Positions 27,233-34,883 of a DNA stretch of 64,000 nucleotides are shown in pieces. Both the position numbers and the translations under genes were made by a program. Below the pieces are notes generated by a model that searched no databases, was not told the DNA's origin, and saw only the letters and a program-made list of their open reading frames with translations. Numbering within the stretch: position 1 is the first letter of the stretch; every line of letters begins with the position of its first letter. Origin of the DNA: Candidatus Poribacteria bacterium (GTDB lineage: Bacteria > Poribacteria > WGA-4E > WGA-3G); NCBI GenBank assembly GCA_022821965.1, contig JAJECN010000051.1, positions 1 to 64,000 of the forward strand. Direction: 5' to 3'.

Positions 27233-27260
27233 GGTAGCGCGGTTAGAAACCGCACCTACC
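27233..27260. repeat. Palindrome GGTAGCGCGGTT-AGA-AACCGCACCTACC
   Basis: The arms are near-perfect inverted repeats around AGA, with a small mismatch. The same design (CGGTT-AGG-AAACCG flanked by CCTACC) occurs at 39473-39515, and GCGG/ACCGCACC variants are at 39278-39300 and 39551-39571. It lies between the hydrolase and the THUMP methyltransferase genes and is likely a dispersed repeat of this genome. Confidence 0.65.
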
Positions 27261-27296
27261 AACGTATAAACGTTTAGCACATCGAAAAGGAAAGAA

Positions 27297-28349
27297 ATGC
27301 TTTATTCCATCATCGTCAGTGCAGGATTAGAGAACATCGCACGCGAGGAGTTGTCAGCGCGTTTTGCGGACACAGGACATCTGAAAATCCTGGAACGTAA
27401 ACCGCAGCGCATCCTCTTCCAATATGCGGGTAACCCGCGTGAGCTGCTATCTCTGCGAACAGCCGAACATCTCTTTCTTATTCTAAAGCGGATACCGAAG
27501 ATGACACGCTCGCGCAGTTCGTTGGCAGTGTTGAGTGGTTCGCTCAAACGTCTGAGTTTCAAGGAGGGGTTCGAGTGCTGTCGGCAGGTGGGTATCAATG
27601 TGCGGAAACGGATGCCGTTTCGGGTAACGAGTCGGTTGTCTGGGAAACGCAACTTCCGCCGTCTCGATCTGCAGCGGGTGATTGAGCGCGCCTTATCGGA
27701 GCGCGGGTGGTATTTGGCATCAACTAAGGCAGCACTGGATGTCTGGGCAGAGGTGCATGGCGACGATGGTTATATTAGTATCAAACTTTCCTCAAACGAT
27801 ATGGCGCAGCGTCCGTATAAACAGGCGCATATCCCTGCATCCCTCAAACCGACGTTGGCGTATAGTATGGTGCGCCTTTCAAAACCCCATCCGGACGATG
27901 TCTTTTTAGATGCTATGTGTGGTGCTGGAACGATTCTTTTGGAACGTGCGCTTATGGGTCGCTACCGTTATCTCATCGGTGGTGATGTCTCTACAGAGGC
28001 GTTAGATGCTACTGTGACGAATTTCGGTAGGAAACATCAACCGCGTCAATTTTTCCATTGGGATGCACGCACCTTACCCCTACAACCGAACACAGTTGAT
28101 AAAATCGTCTGTAATCTTCCATTCGGTGAGACTATCAGAAACATTCCTCAGTTGACGAATCTATATCGGCACTGCCTTAAGGAGTATGCGCGCGTCCTGA
28201 AACCGAGGGGGAGGATGGTGCTGCTCACCTCACAACGTACACTTCTCGATGACGAATTGGAACAACTGCGTTTTCTTAGTGTTCGGCAACGGTTGACAGT
28301 CGATGTCCGTGGAAAACAAGCATGGATATATGTCATCCATTTTGCGTAG
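27297..28349 (+). CDS. THUMP-domain RNA guanine-N2 methyltransferase (Trm14/TrmN-like)
   Basis: The 350-residue product has an N-terminal ferredoxin-like plus THUMP region (about 1-160). A Rossmann methyltransferase domain follows, with motif I FLDAMCGAGTILLERAL, then GGDVSTEAL and the catalytic tetrad-like NLPFGE, in the N/D-P-P-Y/F position used for exocyclic amino methylation. This order (THUMP then UPF0020 domain) is that of tRNA m2G6 methyltransferases and RlmL-type rRNA enzymes. The length is closer to the tRNA group. The target base is inferred only. GGAAAG precedes ATG 27297. Confidence 0.85.
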   Translation: MLYSIIVSAGLENIAREELSARFADTGHLKILERKPQRILFQYAGNPRELLSLRTAEHLFLILKRIPKMTRSRSSLAVLSGSLKRLSFKEGFECCRQVGINVRKRMPFRVTSRLSGKRNFRRLDLQRVIERALSERGWYLASTKAALDVWAEVHGDDGYISIKLSSNDMAQRPYKQAHIPASLKPTLAYSMVRLSKPHPDDVFLDAMCGAGTILLERALMGRYRYLIGGDVSTEALDATVTNFGRKHQPRQFFHWDARTLPLQPNTVDKIVCNLPFGETIRNIPQLTNLYRHCLKEYARVLKPRGRMVLLTSQRTLLDDELEQLRFLSVRQRLTVDVRGKQAWIYVIHFA

Positions 28350-28351
28350 CA

Positions 28352-28436
28352 TGACTGGTTGTCGGCTGTCAGCGGTCAGCAGTCAGTAAATGCCTTTTGA
28401 TCCCGCCTACCGACTGCCGATTGCTGACGGCTATTA
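28352..28436. repeat. Inverted array of TGTCAG-like units between convergent genes
   Basis: Left units read GGTTGTCGGCTGTCAGCGGT then CAGCAGTCAGTA. The right side reads as their approximate reverse complement (ACCGACTGCCGATTGCTGAC). The arms could fold into one imperfect stem between the convergent genes ending at 28349 and 28437. Similar 6-7-base units occur at 16733-17044, 24903-24930, 40958-41042 and 43727-43755. Confidence 0.6.
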
Positions 28437-29522
28437 TTAAATCTCCGGTACTCTTACTGCCACCTCTTTACCGGCTGCATGCGAACGGAAAATACCATCC
28501 ATAATCACGTTCGTGAGGAGGACACCCTCCGGTGGTATCGGCGATTGTGCGTCTGCCTTAACTGCCTCACGGAATGCGATCATCTGTGCCGCCCAGTTAT
28601 CAGATTGTGGGAATCCTGAGAACTGGATCGTTGTCATTCCTTCCGGTGGGTTCGGTTCTGCTGTTAATCCTTCTGCTTCGACGAACTTCTTGAGCTCACC
28701 ATCATACGCATCGGCATAAATAACCGGTCCACTCAACGCGAAACCCGCTTTCGTCCCAAGATGGAAGTTGCCTCCGAGCGAGTCCTGATGCACTGCCCAA
28801 GAGATTTTGAACACCATCACACCACCATTTTCAAACCGGACCCACGCTGCACCGAACTCTTCAACATCCATGATGTCCTTAAATCTCGGATCTTGCTGGG
28901 AGATATAATCCTCGGTGATAGCGGAGACCCGCACGGGTTTCGGATACCCCATCGCATACAGCGAAGCGTGCATATTGTAGACACCGATATCAACGGTTGC
29001 ACCGGCACCCGCCGTCTTTTTGTAGATGAACGTATGTCCCGGATTCCCGCGCCGCCTGCAGCCTGCAGATTCGGAGTAATAAATATCACCGAATAATCCG
29101 GCATCGAACGCTTTTCTTATAAATTGGAGTCTCGGATCAAACGTGGGATTAAGACCGATTTGTAAGATCTTGCCTGATGCCTTCGCTGCGCGCACCATTG
29201 CGGTCGCATCGGGGAGTGTCGCCGCCATCGGTTTTTCGCAGAGGACGTGTTTACCGGCATTCAGTGCAGCGACTGTTGGTCGCCGATGTCCCTGATTGTA
29301 AGTGCAAACACTCACTCCATCGAGTTCGTCCATTTCGAGCATTTTGTTGTAACTTGAAAAAGCATGCTTTCTGGGGACCCCCCACTCGTCAGCGGCTTGG
29401 TTCGCCTTACTTTTGATGATGTCACACACCGCGACGATTTCAAAGCCGCCTACCTTCTCATAAGTGCTCCGGTGCGCACGCGAAATGCCGCCTGTACCAA
29501 TAATACCAACCTTGACAGTCAT
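28437..29522 (-). CDS. Gfo/Idh/MocA-family oxidoreductase (paralogue 1)
   Basis: The 361-residue product is an NAD(P)-dependent sugar or cyclitol dehydrogenase-like enzyme. It has an N-terminal Rossmann fold with GIIGTGGISRAH and the signature CEKPMAATLPDA carrying the conserved EKP lysine. The C-terminal domain includes GGVMVFKISWAVHQDS. It is adjacent to a second copy of identical length (29573-30658), with most residues shared, e.g. both contain VGGFEIVAVCDIIKSKAN. This is a recent tandem duplication. The substrate is unknown; family members act on inositols, sugar acids and aminated sugars. The gene is downstream of its paralogue, 50 bases apart, probably co-transcribed. Confidence 0.9.
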   Translation of the reverse strand: MTVKVGIIGTGGISRAHRSTYEKVGGFEIVAVCDIIKSKANQAADEWGVPRKHAFSSYNKMLEMDELDGVSVCTYNQGHRRPTVAALNAGKHVLCEKPMAATLPDATAMVRAAKASGKILQIGLNPTFDPRLQFIRKAFDAGLFGDIYYSESAGCRRRGNPGHTFIYKKTAGAGATVDIGVYNMHASLYAMGYPKPVRVSAITEDYISQQDPRFKDIMDVEEFGAAWVRFENGGVMVFKISWAVHQDSLGGNFHLGTKAGFALSGPVIYADAYDGELKKFVEAEGLTAEPNPPEGMTTIQFSGFPQSDNWAAQMIAFREAVKADAQSPIPPEGVLLTNVIMDGIFRSHAAGKEVAVRVPEI

Positions 29523-29572
29523 AATGTTCCTCTCTTCATAATAAATTCTGTATGGAAATAGACGCTATTGCC

Positions 29573-30658
29573 TTAAATCTCCGGCACTCTCACCGCAACC
29601 TCTTTCCCCGCTTCATGTGATCGGAAAATGCCGTCCATAATCACATTTGTGAGCAGTACGCCCTCTGGCGGTATCGGTGATGGTGCATCCGCCTTAACTG
29701 CCTCACGGAATGCTGTCATCTGTGCTTGCCAGACATTGACCTCAGGAAACCCGGAGAACCGAATCGTCGTCATCCCTTCCGGTGGGTTCGGCTCTGCTGT
29801 CAATCCTTCCGATTTTACCAGTTTCTTGAGTTCATCTGTATAGGCATCGGCATAGACGACTGGACCATCTAAGGAGATACCCATCTCTTTACCGAGACAG
29901 AAACTGGGACCGAGCGAATCCTGATGAATCGCCCAGGATATCTTGAACACCATTACGCCACCATTTTCAAAACGCACCCATGCGACACCAAACTCTTCAA
30001 CATCCATAATCCCCCGAAATTGTGGATCTTGCTGCGAGATGTAATCCTCGGTGATCGCAGATACCCGCACGGGTTTCGGATACCCCATCGCATATAGCGA
30101 GTTGTGCATATTATAGACACCGATGTCTACGATTGCACCGGCACCTGCCGTCTTTTTGTAGATGAACGTGCGAGCCGGATTTCCGCGTCGTCTGCCTCCT
30201 GAGGATTCGGAGTAGTAGATGTCGCCGAGCAATCCTTCGTCAATCACCTTCTTCGCGAATTGGAGTCCTGGATTAAACGTGCTGTGGATACCGATCTGCA
30301 GGATTTTGCCTGACGCTTTCGCTGCGCGCACCATTGCGGTCGCATCTGGGAGCGTTGCTGCCATCGGCTTCTCACAGAAGACGTGTTTGCCAGCATTCAA
30401 CGCTGCGACTGTTGGTCGCCTGTGTCCTTGGTTGTAGGTGCAGACACTCACTGTGTCAATTTCGTCCATTTCAAGCATCTTGTTGTAACTGGTGAAGACA
30501 TTCTTTCTGGGGACACCCCACTGGTTGGCAGCTTCATTTGCCTTGCTTTTGATGATGTCGCACACCGCGACGATCTCGAAACCGCCTACTTGTGTGTAAG
30601 CTCGCTGATGCGCACGTGAAATACCACCTGTACCCACAATACCGACTCGGATTGTCAT
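29573..30658 (-). CDS. Gfo/Idh/MocA-family oxidoreductase (paralogue 2)
   Basis: The 361-residue product is the upstream member of the tandem pair. It shows the same motifs: GIVGTGGISRAH in the nucleotide-binding fold, CEKPMAATLPDA, and FIYKKTAGAGAIVDIGVYNM including the Asp of the catalytic region. Differences from paralogue 1 cluster in the middle (HSTFNPGLQFAKKVIDEGLL versus NPTFDPRLQFIRKAFDAGLF) and in the substrate-facing stretch around residues 255-300, consistent with some divergence in specificity. AGGAG precedes its ATG. The duplicate pair is conserved in length, so both copies appear functional. Confidence 0.9.
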   Translation of the reverse strand: MTIRVGIVGTGGISRAHQRAYTQVGGFEIVAVCDIIKSKANEAANQWGVPRKNVFTSYNKMLEMDEIDTVSVCTYNQGHRRPTVAALNAGKHVFCEKPMAATLPDATAMVRAAKASGKILQIGIHSTFNPGLQFAKKVIDEGLLGDIYYSESSGGRRRGNPARTFIYKKTAGAGAIVDIGVYNMHNSLYAMGYPKPVRVSAITEDYISQQDPQFRGIMDVEEFGVAWVRFENGGVMVFKISWAIHQDSLGPSFCLGKEMGISLDGPVVYADAYTDELKKLVKSEGLTAEPNPPEGMTTIRFSGFPEVNVWQAQMTAFREAVKADAPSPIPPEGVLLTNVIMDGIFRSHEAGKEVAVRVPEI

Positions 30659-30785
30659 ATTGCTATCTCCTCATGCGTAGAATAGAATTGCCATAAAAGT
30701 TTAGACGAAATCGGTTTGTAATGCAAGCGGAAAATGTGATATACTTCAATGTACATATTTATACGATGGCAGAAAGGAGGACATT

Positions 30786-31505
30786 ATGGGTATTAATAGA
30801 GATAAAAAGCGGTTCTCACAAGTGCAGACACCACAAAATATGCTGCGCAACCTGAAACCTGAACACCTATTTAAGCAACTGTATAATGATTTGCAAAAAG
30901 CGAGCCAAGCACAGTTGGGGTGGCAGTGGCTGTTGCCATTGTGTTCAGCTGATGCCCATCACTTGCAATCCTTGCAAGTTCCTGCTACCGACGAACAGGG
31001 AGATTTTGATGATTTGGTGGTAAGTCTTGTGATGGTGCTCATCGATTCTTTGAATGAAGAATCACTGAGAACATTGATTCCTTGTGGGAAACGGGAGGCG
31101 TTTAAAAATAAAAATAGCATTACCCTGCTTGAAGCTGCCTTGTATTTGAATGGTTTTGAAGGTGCTGATGTTCACATCGCCTTTTTACGGAAACTTCAAA
31201 GCTTTCGGGCAAGTGGGAGTAAGTATCAGAAAGGACGAAACTATTTAAACATAGCGAAGCATTTTGACTTTGAAAATCAGGATCTACGGGATGTTTTTGC
31301 CAATATCCTAAACAGTGCCTCAGATACACTGGATTACTTCATTGCTCTTGTGAATAGTGCGCGGATCCGTGAAATCATCAAAAAAAACCATAGAGAAGCG
31401 GCCGATGCTATTCTTAGGGAGATGATTGGGATGGCGGAATCCAACCGGACTGATGGCTCTGTCAACCACGATGATGTCATCTATGAATTGGAAACAAAAC
31501 TATGA
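30786..31505 (+). CDS. Uncharacterised 239-residue protein, candidate antitoxin of adjacent PIN toxin
   Basis: AAAGGAGG lies 7 bases before ATG 30786. The protein is all-helical in appearance. I do not recognise a named domain with certainty. The segment VHIAFLRKLQSFRASGSKYQ, then KGRNYLNIAKHF, resembles C-terminal helical regions found in some HEPN-like proteins, though no R-x4-6-H motif is evident. The C-terminal end, NHDDVIYELETKL, looks like the short acidic-amphipathic tails by which antitoxins cap PIN toxins. The gene overlaps the PIN toxin by four bases (ATGA). It is much larger than a usual VapB (70-90 residues), so this would be an atypical antitoxin or an effector partner. Confidence 0.65.
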   Translation: MGINRDKKRFSQVQTPQNMLRNLKPEHLFKQLYNDLQKASQAQLGWQWLLPLCSADAHHLQSLQVPATDEQGDFDDLVVSLVMVLIDSLNEESLRTLIPCGKREAFKNKNSITLLEAALYLNGFEGADVHIAFLRKLQSFRASGSKYQKGRNYLNIAKHFDFENQDLRDVFANILNSASDTLDYFIALVNSARIREIIKKNHREAADAILREMIGMAESNRTDGSVNHDDVIYELETKL

Positions 31506-31912
31506 TTTTTGTTGATACCGGCGCATGGATCGCGATCTCTAACCCGAAGGATCAACATCATCGTGAAGCTACATCGATTTACAACGACTTGCGTGACCGA
31601 GAAATCCAACTTTTAACCACTGACTACGTGATTGATGAGACCTTAACGCGCCTCAGGTATGACGAAAATCACCGCATGGCAGTTTTGTTCTTAAGGCATA
31701 TTGAACATCTTGAAAAGGCAACTGATCTCACCGTTGTAATCGTTGATGACGACCTATTTTTGAAAGCAAAGGTGCTTTTTTGTGAGTATGATTCGGCACG
31801 CTTATCTTTTACGGATTGCACGAGTTTTGTGGTGTGCGGGGAGAATCACATTCTTGAGGCTTTTGCCTTTGATCAGCATTTCCCAATAATGGGAATTAAC
31901 TTGCGCCGATAA
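31502..31912 (+). CDS. PIN-domain toxin (VapC-like ribonuclease)
   Basis: The 136-residue product is a PIN-fold nuclease. The four acidic active-site residues are visible: Asp5 in IFVDTGAWIA, Glu46 in VIDETLTRL, Asp105 in LSFTDCTSFV and Asp124 in FAFDQHF. This DxTGAWIA start, with DQHF near the end, is typical of VapC-like toxins. Its ATG lies in the stop of the 239-residue gene, so the two are translated together, in the usual antitoxin-first order. VapC enzymes cut tRNA or rRNA. The target here is unknown. Confidence 0.88.
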   Translation: MIFVDTGAWIAISNPKDQHHREATSIYNDLRDREIQLLTTDYVIDETLTRLRYDENHRMAVLFLRHIEHLEKATDLTVVIVDDDLFLKAKVLFCEYDSARLSFTDCTSFVVCGENHILEAFAFDQHFPIMGINLRR

Positions 31913-32047
31913 TCTGCCTTGCTTTCCACTATTGCTTCATCTGTTATTCTGTTTTCCTTCTAAATTAAACCTGAATTTTGGACAATTTTGGCGATATTTA
32001 TGTGGTCTTCTCATGCATATCTTGTGAACCATTGGAACCATGCCAGA

Positions 32048-33001
32048 CTATCGCTTCAAAATTTCCTCACGATGCCATGCCAATGCTTCTTGAGCAGGAT
32101 AGAGTGCATCATGCTCAGGCAATAATATTGATTTATCGCGCAAAGTAGTTAGCATCCATTCTGTTGGTCCACGCTCCGACATAAGTTCGGAAACAATCAC
32201 TTCATAGGTCTTGTCCAAGGAAATCAAACCCGCGTCAAAAGCCCAGTGATGCAGTTTGCAAAGAGAGATTCCATTCCGTACATCATCATTTTTTGAGATA
32301 TTAAATGGAATGATGTGGGCAGCCTCCGTTACACTTTCTCCATCCATTGTAACAATACGCAACTGGCAGACTGCACAGGTATAATCGTACATTCCCATGA
32401 TGGCTTGGCGAAAACCTGCTTTACGAATTCGCTTTTTTGTTTCTTTGGGTTCTATTAGCTTTTGTGATGCAAACGTGTGTTCAACTTGTTGAAGAAGTTT
32501 TTGTCGATACTCGCTAATTTGCTCCGTTTCTGTAAGGAGATTTTCAATTTCTTGCTTGGAATCTGGAAGGTGGGCGCGAATAAGTGTTTGACGAATTACT
32601 TCTCGATTATGCGAATCTGTAAGTAAAATAAAAAGTTCATCATCCAAACTCGCATAGGCAACCACTTCACGAACACGAGAAGCTGTCTTAAGTTGAGAAG
32701 CAACACGCAATGCTGTTTCATATCCAGAATTTGCGTGGAGGTGCCAGAATCCCTCGCTTTTTAAGTGGAAAAATGGCATAGCGATGTTAGGTTTCCGATC
32801 CGTTACCTTAGTCCAATATTTCAGGAAAGCCTCCGCTAAATCAGGGGAAAGGACGATTCTGTTTTCAGGAATCTGTCCTTGTTCAATTAGTTCAATAACT
32901 GCTAACAACAAAAGGGGTTTATTAGGTGCTGCCCCGCGTGCTTTGTCTATTCGCAATTTTTCCATTTTCTGGACATATTTTTGTAGAATATTATTGGGCA
33001 T
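32048..33001 (-). CDS. McrA-like HNH endonuclease with probable sulfur-binding domain (SBD-HNH)
   Basis: The 317-residue product has two parts. The N-terminal part (about 8-90) reads GAAPNKPLLLLAVIELIEQG and later MPFFHLKSEGFWHL. This is the pattern (a-P-h-K-P-L-L-L-L ... P-F-x-x-L-x-x-D/E-G-x-W) of the SBD domain of ScoMcrA-type enzymes that bind phosphorothioated DNA. The C-terminal part is a zinc HNH nuclease: YDYTCAVCQLR, EAAHIIPF, NGISLCKLHHWAFDAGLISL, with Cys pairs and both His. Such proteins act as type IV-like, modification-dependent restriction enzymes. It is convergent with the PIN module. No dnd genes are in the window. Confidence 0.78.
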   Translation of the reverse strand: MPNNILQKYVQKMEKLRIDKARGAAPNKPLLLLAVIELIEQGQIPENRIVLSPDLAEAFLKYWTKVTDRKPNIAMPFFHLKSEGFWHLHANSGYETALRVASQLKTASRVREVVAYASLDDELFILLTDSHNREVIRQTLIRAHLPDSKQEIENLLTETEQISEYRQKLLQQVEHTFASQKLIEPKETKKRIRKAGFRQAIMGMYDYTCAVCQLRIVTMDGESVTEAAHIIPFNISKNDDVRNGISLCKLHHWAFDAGLISLDKTYEVIVSELMSERGPTEWMLTTLRDKSILLPEHDALYPAQEALAWHREEILKR

Positions 33002-33131
33002 CTTTCGTATCCCTTTGGAAGTTTATACATAGATAGTTTTAGTCTGTAGTCTAATATGCTTTCATGAAAATGTCAATTTTTGTTTGAAAAATTTCTCCAG
33101 AACGAAATTTTACGACCCAATTAAATTTTTC

Positions 33132-33160
33132 TTAACATTTCCATCTAAACATGTTATCCT
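33132..33160 (+). promoter_or_regulatory. Possible sigma70-type promoter for the secreted protein gene
   Basis: TTAACA at 33132-33137 and TATCCT at 33155-33160 are 17 bases apart, about 70 bases before ATG 33233, in A+T-rich sequence. The match is moderate and untested. Confidence 0.4.
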
Positions 33161-33232
33161 ATATGCATAGATGATGAAGGTTTAGTAACGTCAAAAAATT
33201 AATGTGAAACTGAAAACGAGGAGAATAGGAAA

Positions 33233-34027
33233 ATGAAAAAGGTATTTTGTTTTGCTTGTGTGCTAGTGCTAATTTTCACGGGGCACACATTTGCGCAGGA
33301 TGTCGCTGTCTTTTATGACGCGGCTGTCGAGAATGGGGGTGGCTTAGCCGTTCCAAATCCGAAGCAGTTAGCAGAAATGATAGTTGAGGAACTGGAGTCG
33401 AAAAAACTAACTGCTGAAATTGTGGATAGCGACGAGTTAGCTGAGTATATGAAGGCGAACCCGAAGGGGATCTATATCATCACGCAAGGGAATACCCCTG
33501 GCACGATATTTAAGAAAGAAGGTAAGAAAGACCTTGTTTATACTTGGCTAAGAGAGGGCGGGATCGGCGGCTTCATCGGCGATTACGCGTTCTACTATTA
33601 TTGGGATAAGGGGGCACGTGTTACTGCTGCAGGTGCCGGACAGCAAAGTGTGTTTGGTGCCACAATCACAAACGGCACAGTTTCGCAAGTTAGCCCGACG
33701 GATCTTGGGAAAGAACTCATCCCTTCTCTCAAGAAGTGGAGTTCCAATCGTGCATCAGGTCTCGCTGTTTTGAAGGGGAACGATTTTGAGTACGAAAGTT
33801 ATGCCGACGACGGTGTAAACGCGGATCCAATCGCTTACCGCACGAAAGACATGGAGGGGTGGTTTATCAACTTCCATACTTCATGTTGTGGAACCGCCAT
33901 ACCTCCAAACCCTCAGATCGCTACGGAATACGCGGAACTCATTTCCAATCGTTTTGCGACTGCAAAAGCCGTAGATCCATCAGGTAAGATTAGCGTTGTA
34001 TGGGGTCGGCTAAAATCAGTGCGTTAG
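33233..34027 (+). CDS. Secreted hypothetical protein
   Basis: The 264-residue product has a clear Sec signal peptide (MKKVFCFACVLVLIFTGHTFA, cleavage after residue 21). The mature part begins as an alpha/beta fold with VAVFYDAAVENGG, GIYIITQGNTPGTIFKKEG and LREGGIGGFIGDYAFYYYWD. This loosely recalls ThuA or class I glutamine-amidotransferase-like folds but without a recognisable catalytic triad. A CC pair occurs at TSCCGTAIPP. Function is unknown. It has its own upstream promoter candidate and a strong terminator just downstream, so it is probably monocistronic. Confidence 0.75.
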   Translation: MKKVFCFACVLVLIFTGHTFAQDVAVFYDAAVENGGGLAVPNPKQLAEMIVEELESKKLTAEIVDSDELAEYMKANPKGIYIITQGNTPGTIFKKEGKKDLVYTWLREGGIGGFIGDYAFYYYWDKGARVTAAGAGQQSVFGATITNGTVSQVSPTDLGKELIPSLKKWSSNRASGLAVLKGNDFEYESYADDGVNADPIAYRTKDMEGWFINFHTSCCGTAIPPNPQIATEYAELISNRFATAKAVDPSGKISVVWGRLKSVR

Positions 34028-34042
34028 TACTCCGTAACCTTC

Positions 34043-34090
34043 CGCTCTTATATTCTTGCCCTTGTGGTGAGGATATAAGAGCGTTTTTTT
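34043..34090 (+). terminator. Rho-independent terminator
   Basis: An 11-base perfect stem (CGCTCTTATAT at 34043-34053, ATATAAGAGCG at 34073-34083) is followed directly by seven T at 34084-34090, 16 bases after the stop of the secreted protein gene. The loop is 19 bases. Confidence 0.88.
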
Positions 34091-34099
34091 ATGTATGCC

Positions 34100-34220
34100 A
34101 GGACTTACGCAATTTTGACTGTAACCGGTTCTGTTAGATGCGATTTTTCGGAGAACACAGCGTTCTGGTGTCACAAACTAAAAGTTTATGCTACAAAAGA
34201 GCAGCATGCGTAAGTCCTAT
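34100..34220. mobile_element. MITE-like element with 12-base terminal inverted repeats
   Basis: AGGACTTACGCA at 34100-34111 and its exact reverse complement TGCGTAAGTCCT at 34209-34220 bound a 121-base non-coding segment. TATGC occurs one base outside each end, a possible imperfect target duplication. No transposase is inside, so it would be non-autonomous. It lies in the gap between the terminator and the next promoter. Confidence 0.65.
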
Positions 34221-34355
34221 ATGCGTAGCATCTTGAAGAATGGGAGACCAAGTCGAAAATCGGAGAAGTCGTGACGCGGAGATCACTCCGACTGTGGTAT
34301 GTCGGGATTCGGAAATCCCTCCTACAGGAGAATTGAATGCCTCTGACAAGGATTC
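34221..34355. other. Non-coding gap upstream of the 34410 operon
   Basis: Together with the terminator and MITE-like element this completes the 382-base gap 34028-34409. It includes a short imperfect palindrome (GGGATTCGGAAATCCC near 34303-34318). No gene is seen. Confidence 0.5.
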
Positions 34356-34385
34356 TTGACAAGCTTCTCGTAAATTCGGTATAAT
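34356..34385 (+). promoter_or_regulatory. Strong sigma70-type promoter
   Basis: Consensus TTGACA at 34356-34361 and consensus TATAAT at 34380-34385 are spaced by 18 bases, 25 bases before the TTG start at 34410. It should drive the DHH-like gene and the coupled PQQ propeller gene. Confidence 0.8.
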
Positions 34386-34409
34386 AGATAGGCGTGGGAG
34401 GAGTGTGCT

Positions 34410-34883
34410 TTGAAACAGATTATCACACACGTAGACCCTGATCTTGATGCTATCGTCAGCGCATGGATCGCCCAAGATTTTCTCTTCCAAGAGAATGAAT
34501 CGGAGGTACTGTTTGTGAGTCGAAAAGTGCCCAAAAGACTTATGTTACATGCCGACTGTGTGGTAGATGTTGGGAACACATATTCTCCTGAGAATTACCG
34601 GTTCGATCACAAGCCTCCGGCATTTCAGAACAGAAATAGCACCTGTGCGACGCGGCTCATCTGGGAATATCTGATCGATATCGGTGTTGATGTTGCACAT
34701 CTTGAACCTTTGGTCCAGATAACATATCAAGGTGATACACACCGGAATTCGGAGGCACTCAAACAGAGCCGAATTGATGGACCACATGCCGAATTAGTGA
34801 GACTAAAAACGGAACATAAAGAGACAACAGAGGTCTATCGACAGATGGTTCTCTGGCTGAGGAGTTATTCAAAAAACTTATGA
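34410..34883 (+). CDS. DHH-like phosphoesterase-fold small protein
   Basis: The start is TTG 34410, supported by GGGAGGAG a few bases upstream and by the promoter 25 bases before. The 157-residue product begins ITHVDPDLDAIVSAW, matching the first metal-binding motif of DHH phosphoesterases (H-x-x-P-D-x-D-A). It continues with VVDVG (second Asp) and YRFDHKPP, a DHK/DHH-like third motif. It is far shorter than RecJ, NrnA or PPase II and lacks a DHHA1 domain, so it would be a half-size relative, possibly nearer to MYG1-like proteins. The stop overlaps the next gene by four bases. Function is unknown; a hydrolase of small phosphorylated compounds is a guess. Confidence 0.65.
   Translation: MKQIITHVDPDLDAIVSAWIAQDFLFQENESEVLFVSRKVPKRLMLHADCVVDVGNTYSPENYRFDHKPPAFQNRNSTCATRLIWEYLIDIGVDVAHLEPLVQITYQGDTHRNSEALKQSRIDGPHAELVRLKTEHKETTEVYRQMVLWLRSYSKNL

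Noticed and set aside
34043-34083. Riboswitch or structured RNA at the 34-kb hairpin
   Set aside because: A perfect stem with a T-run right after a stop codon is fully explained as a terminator.
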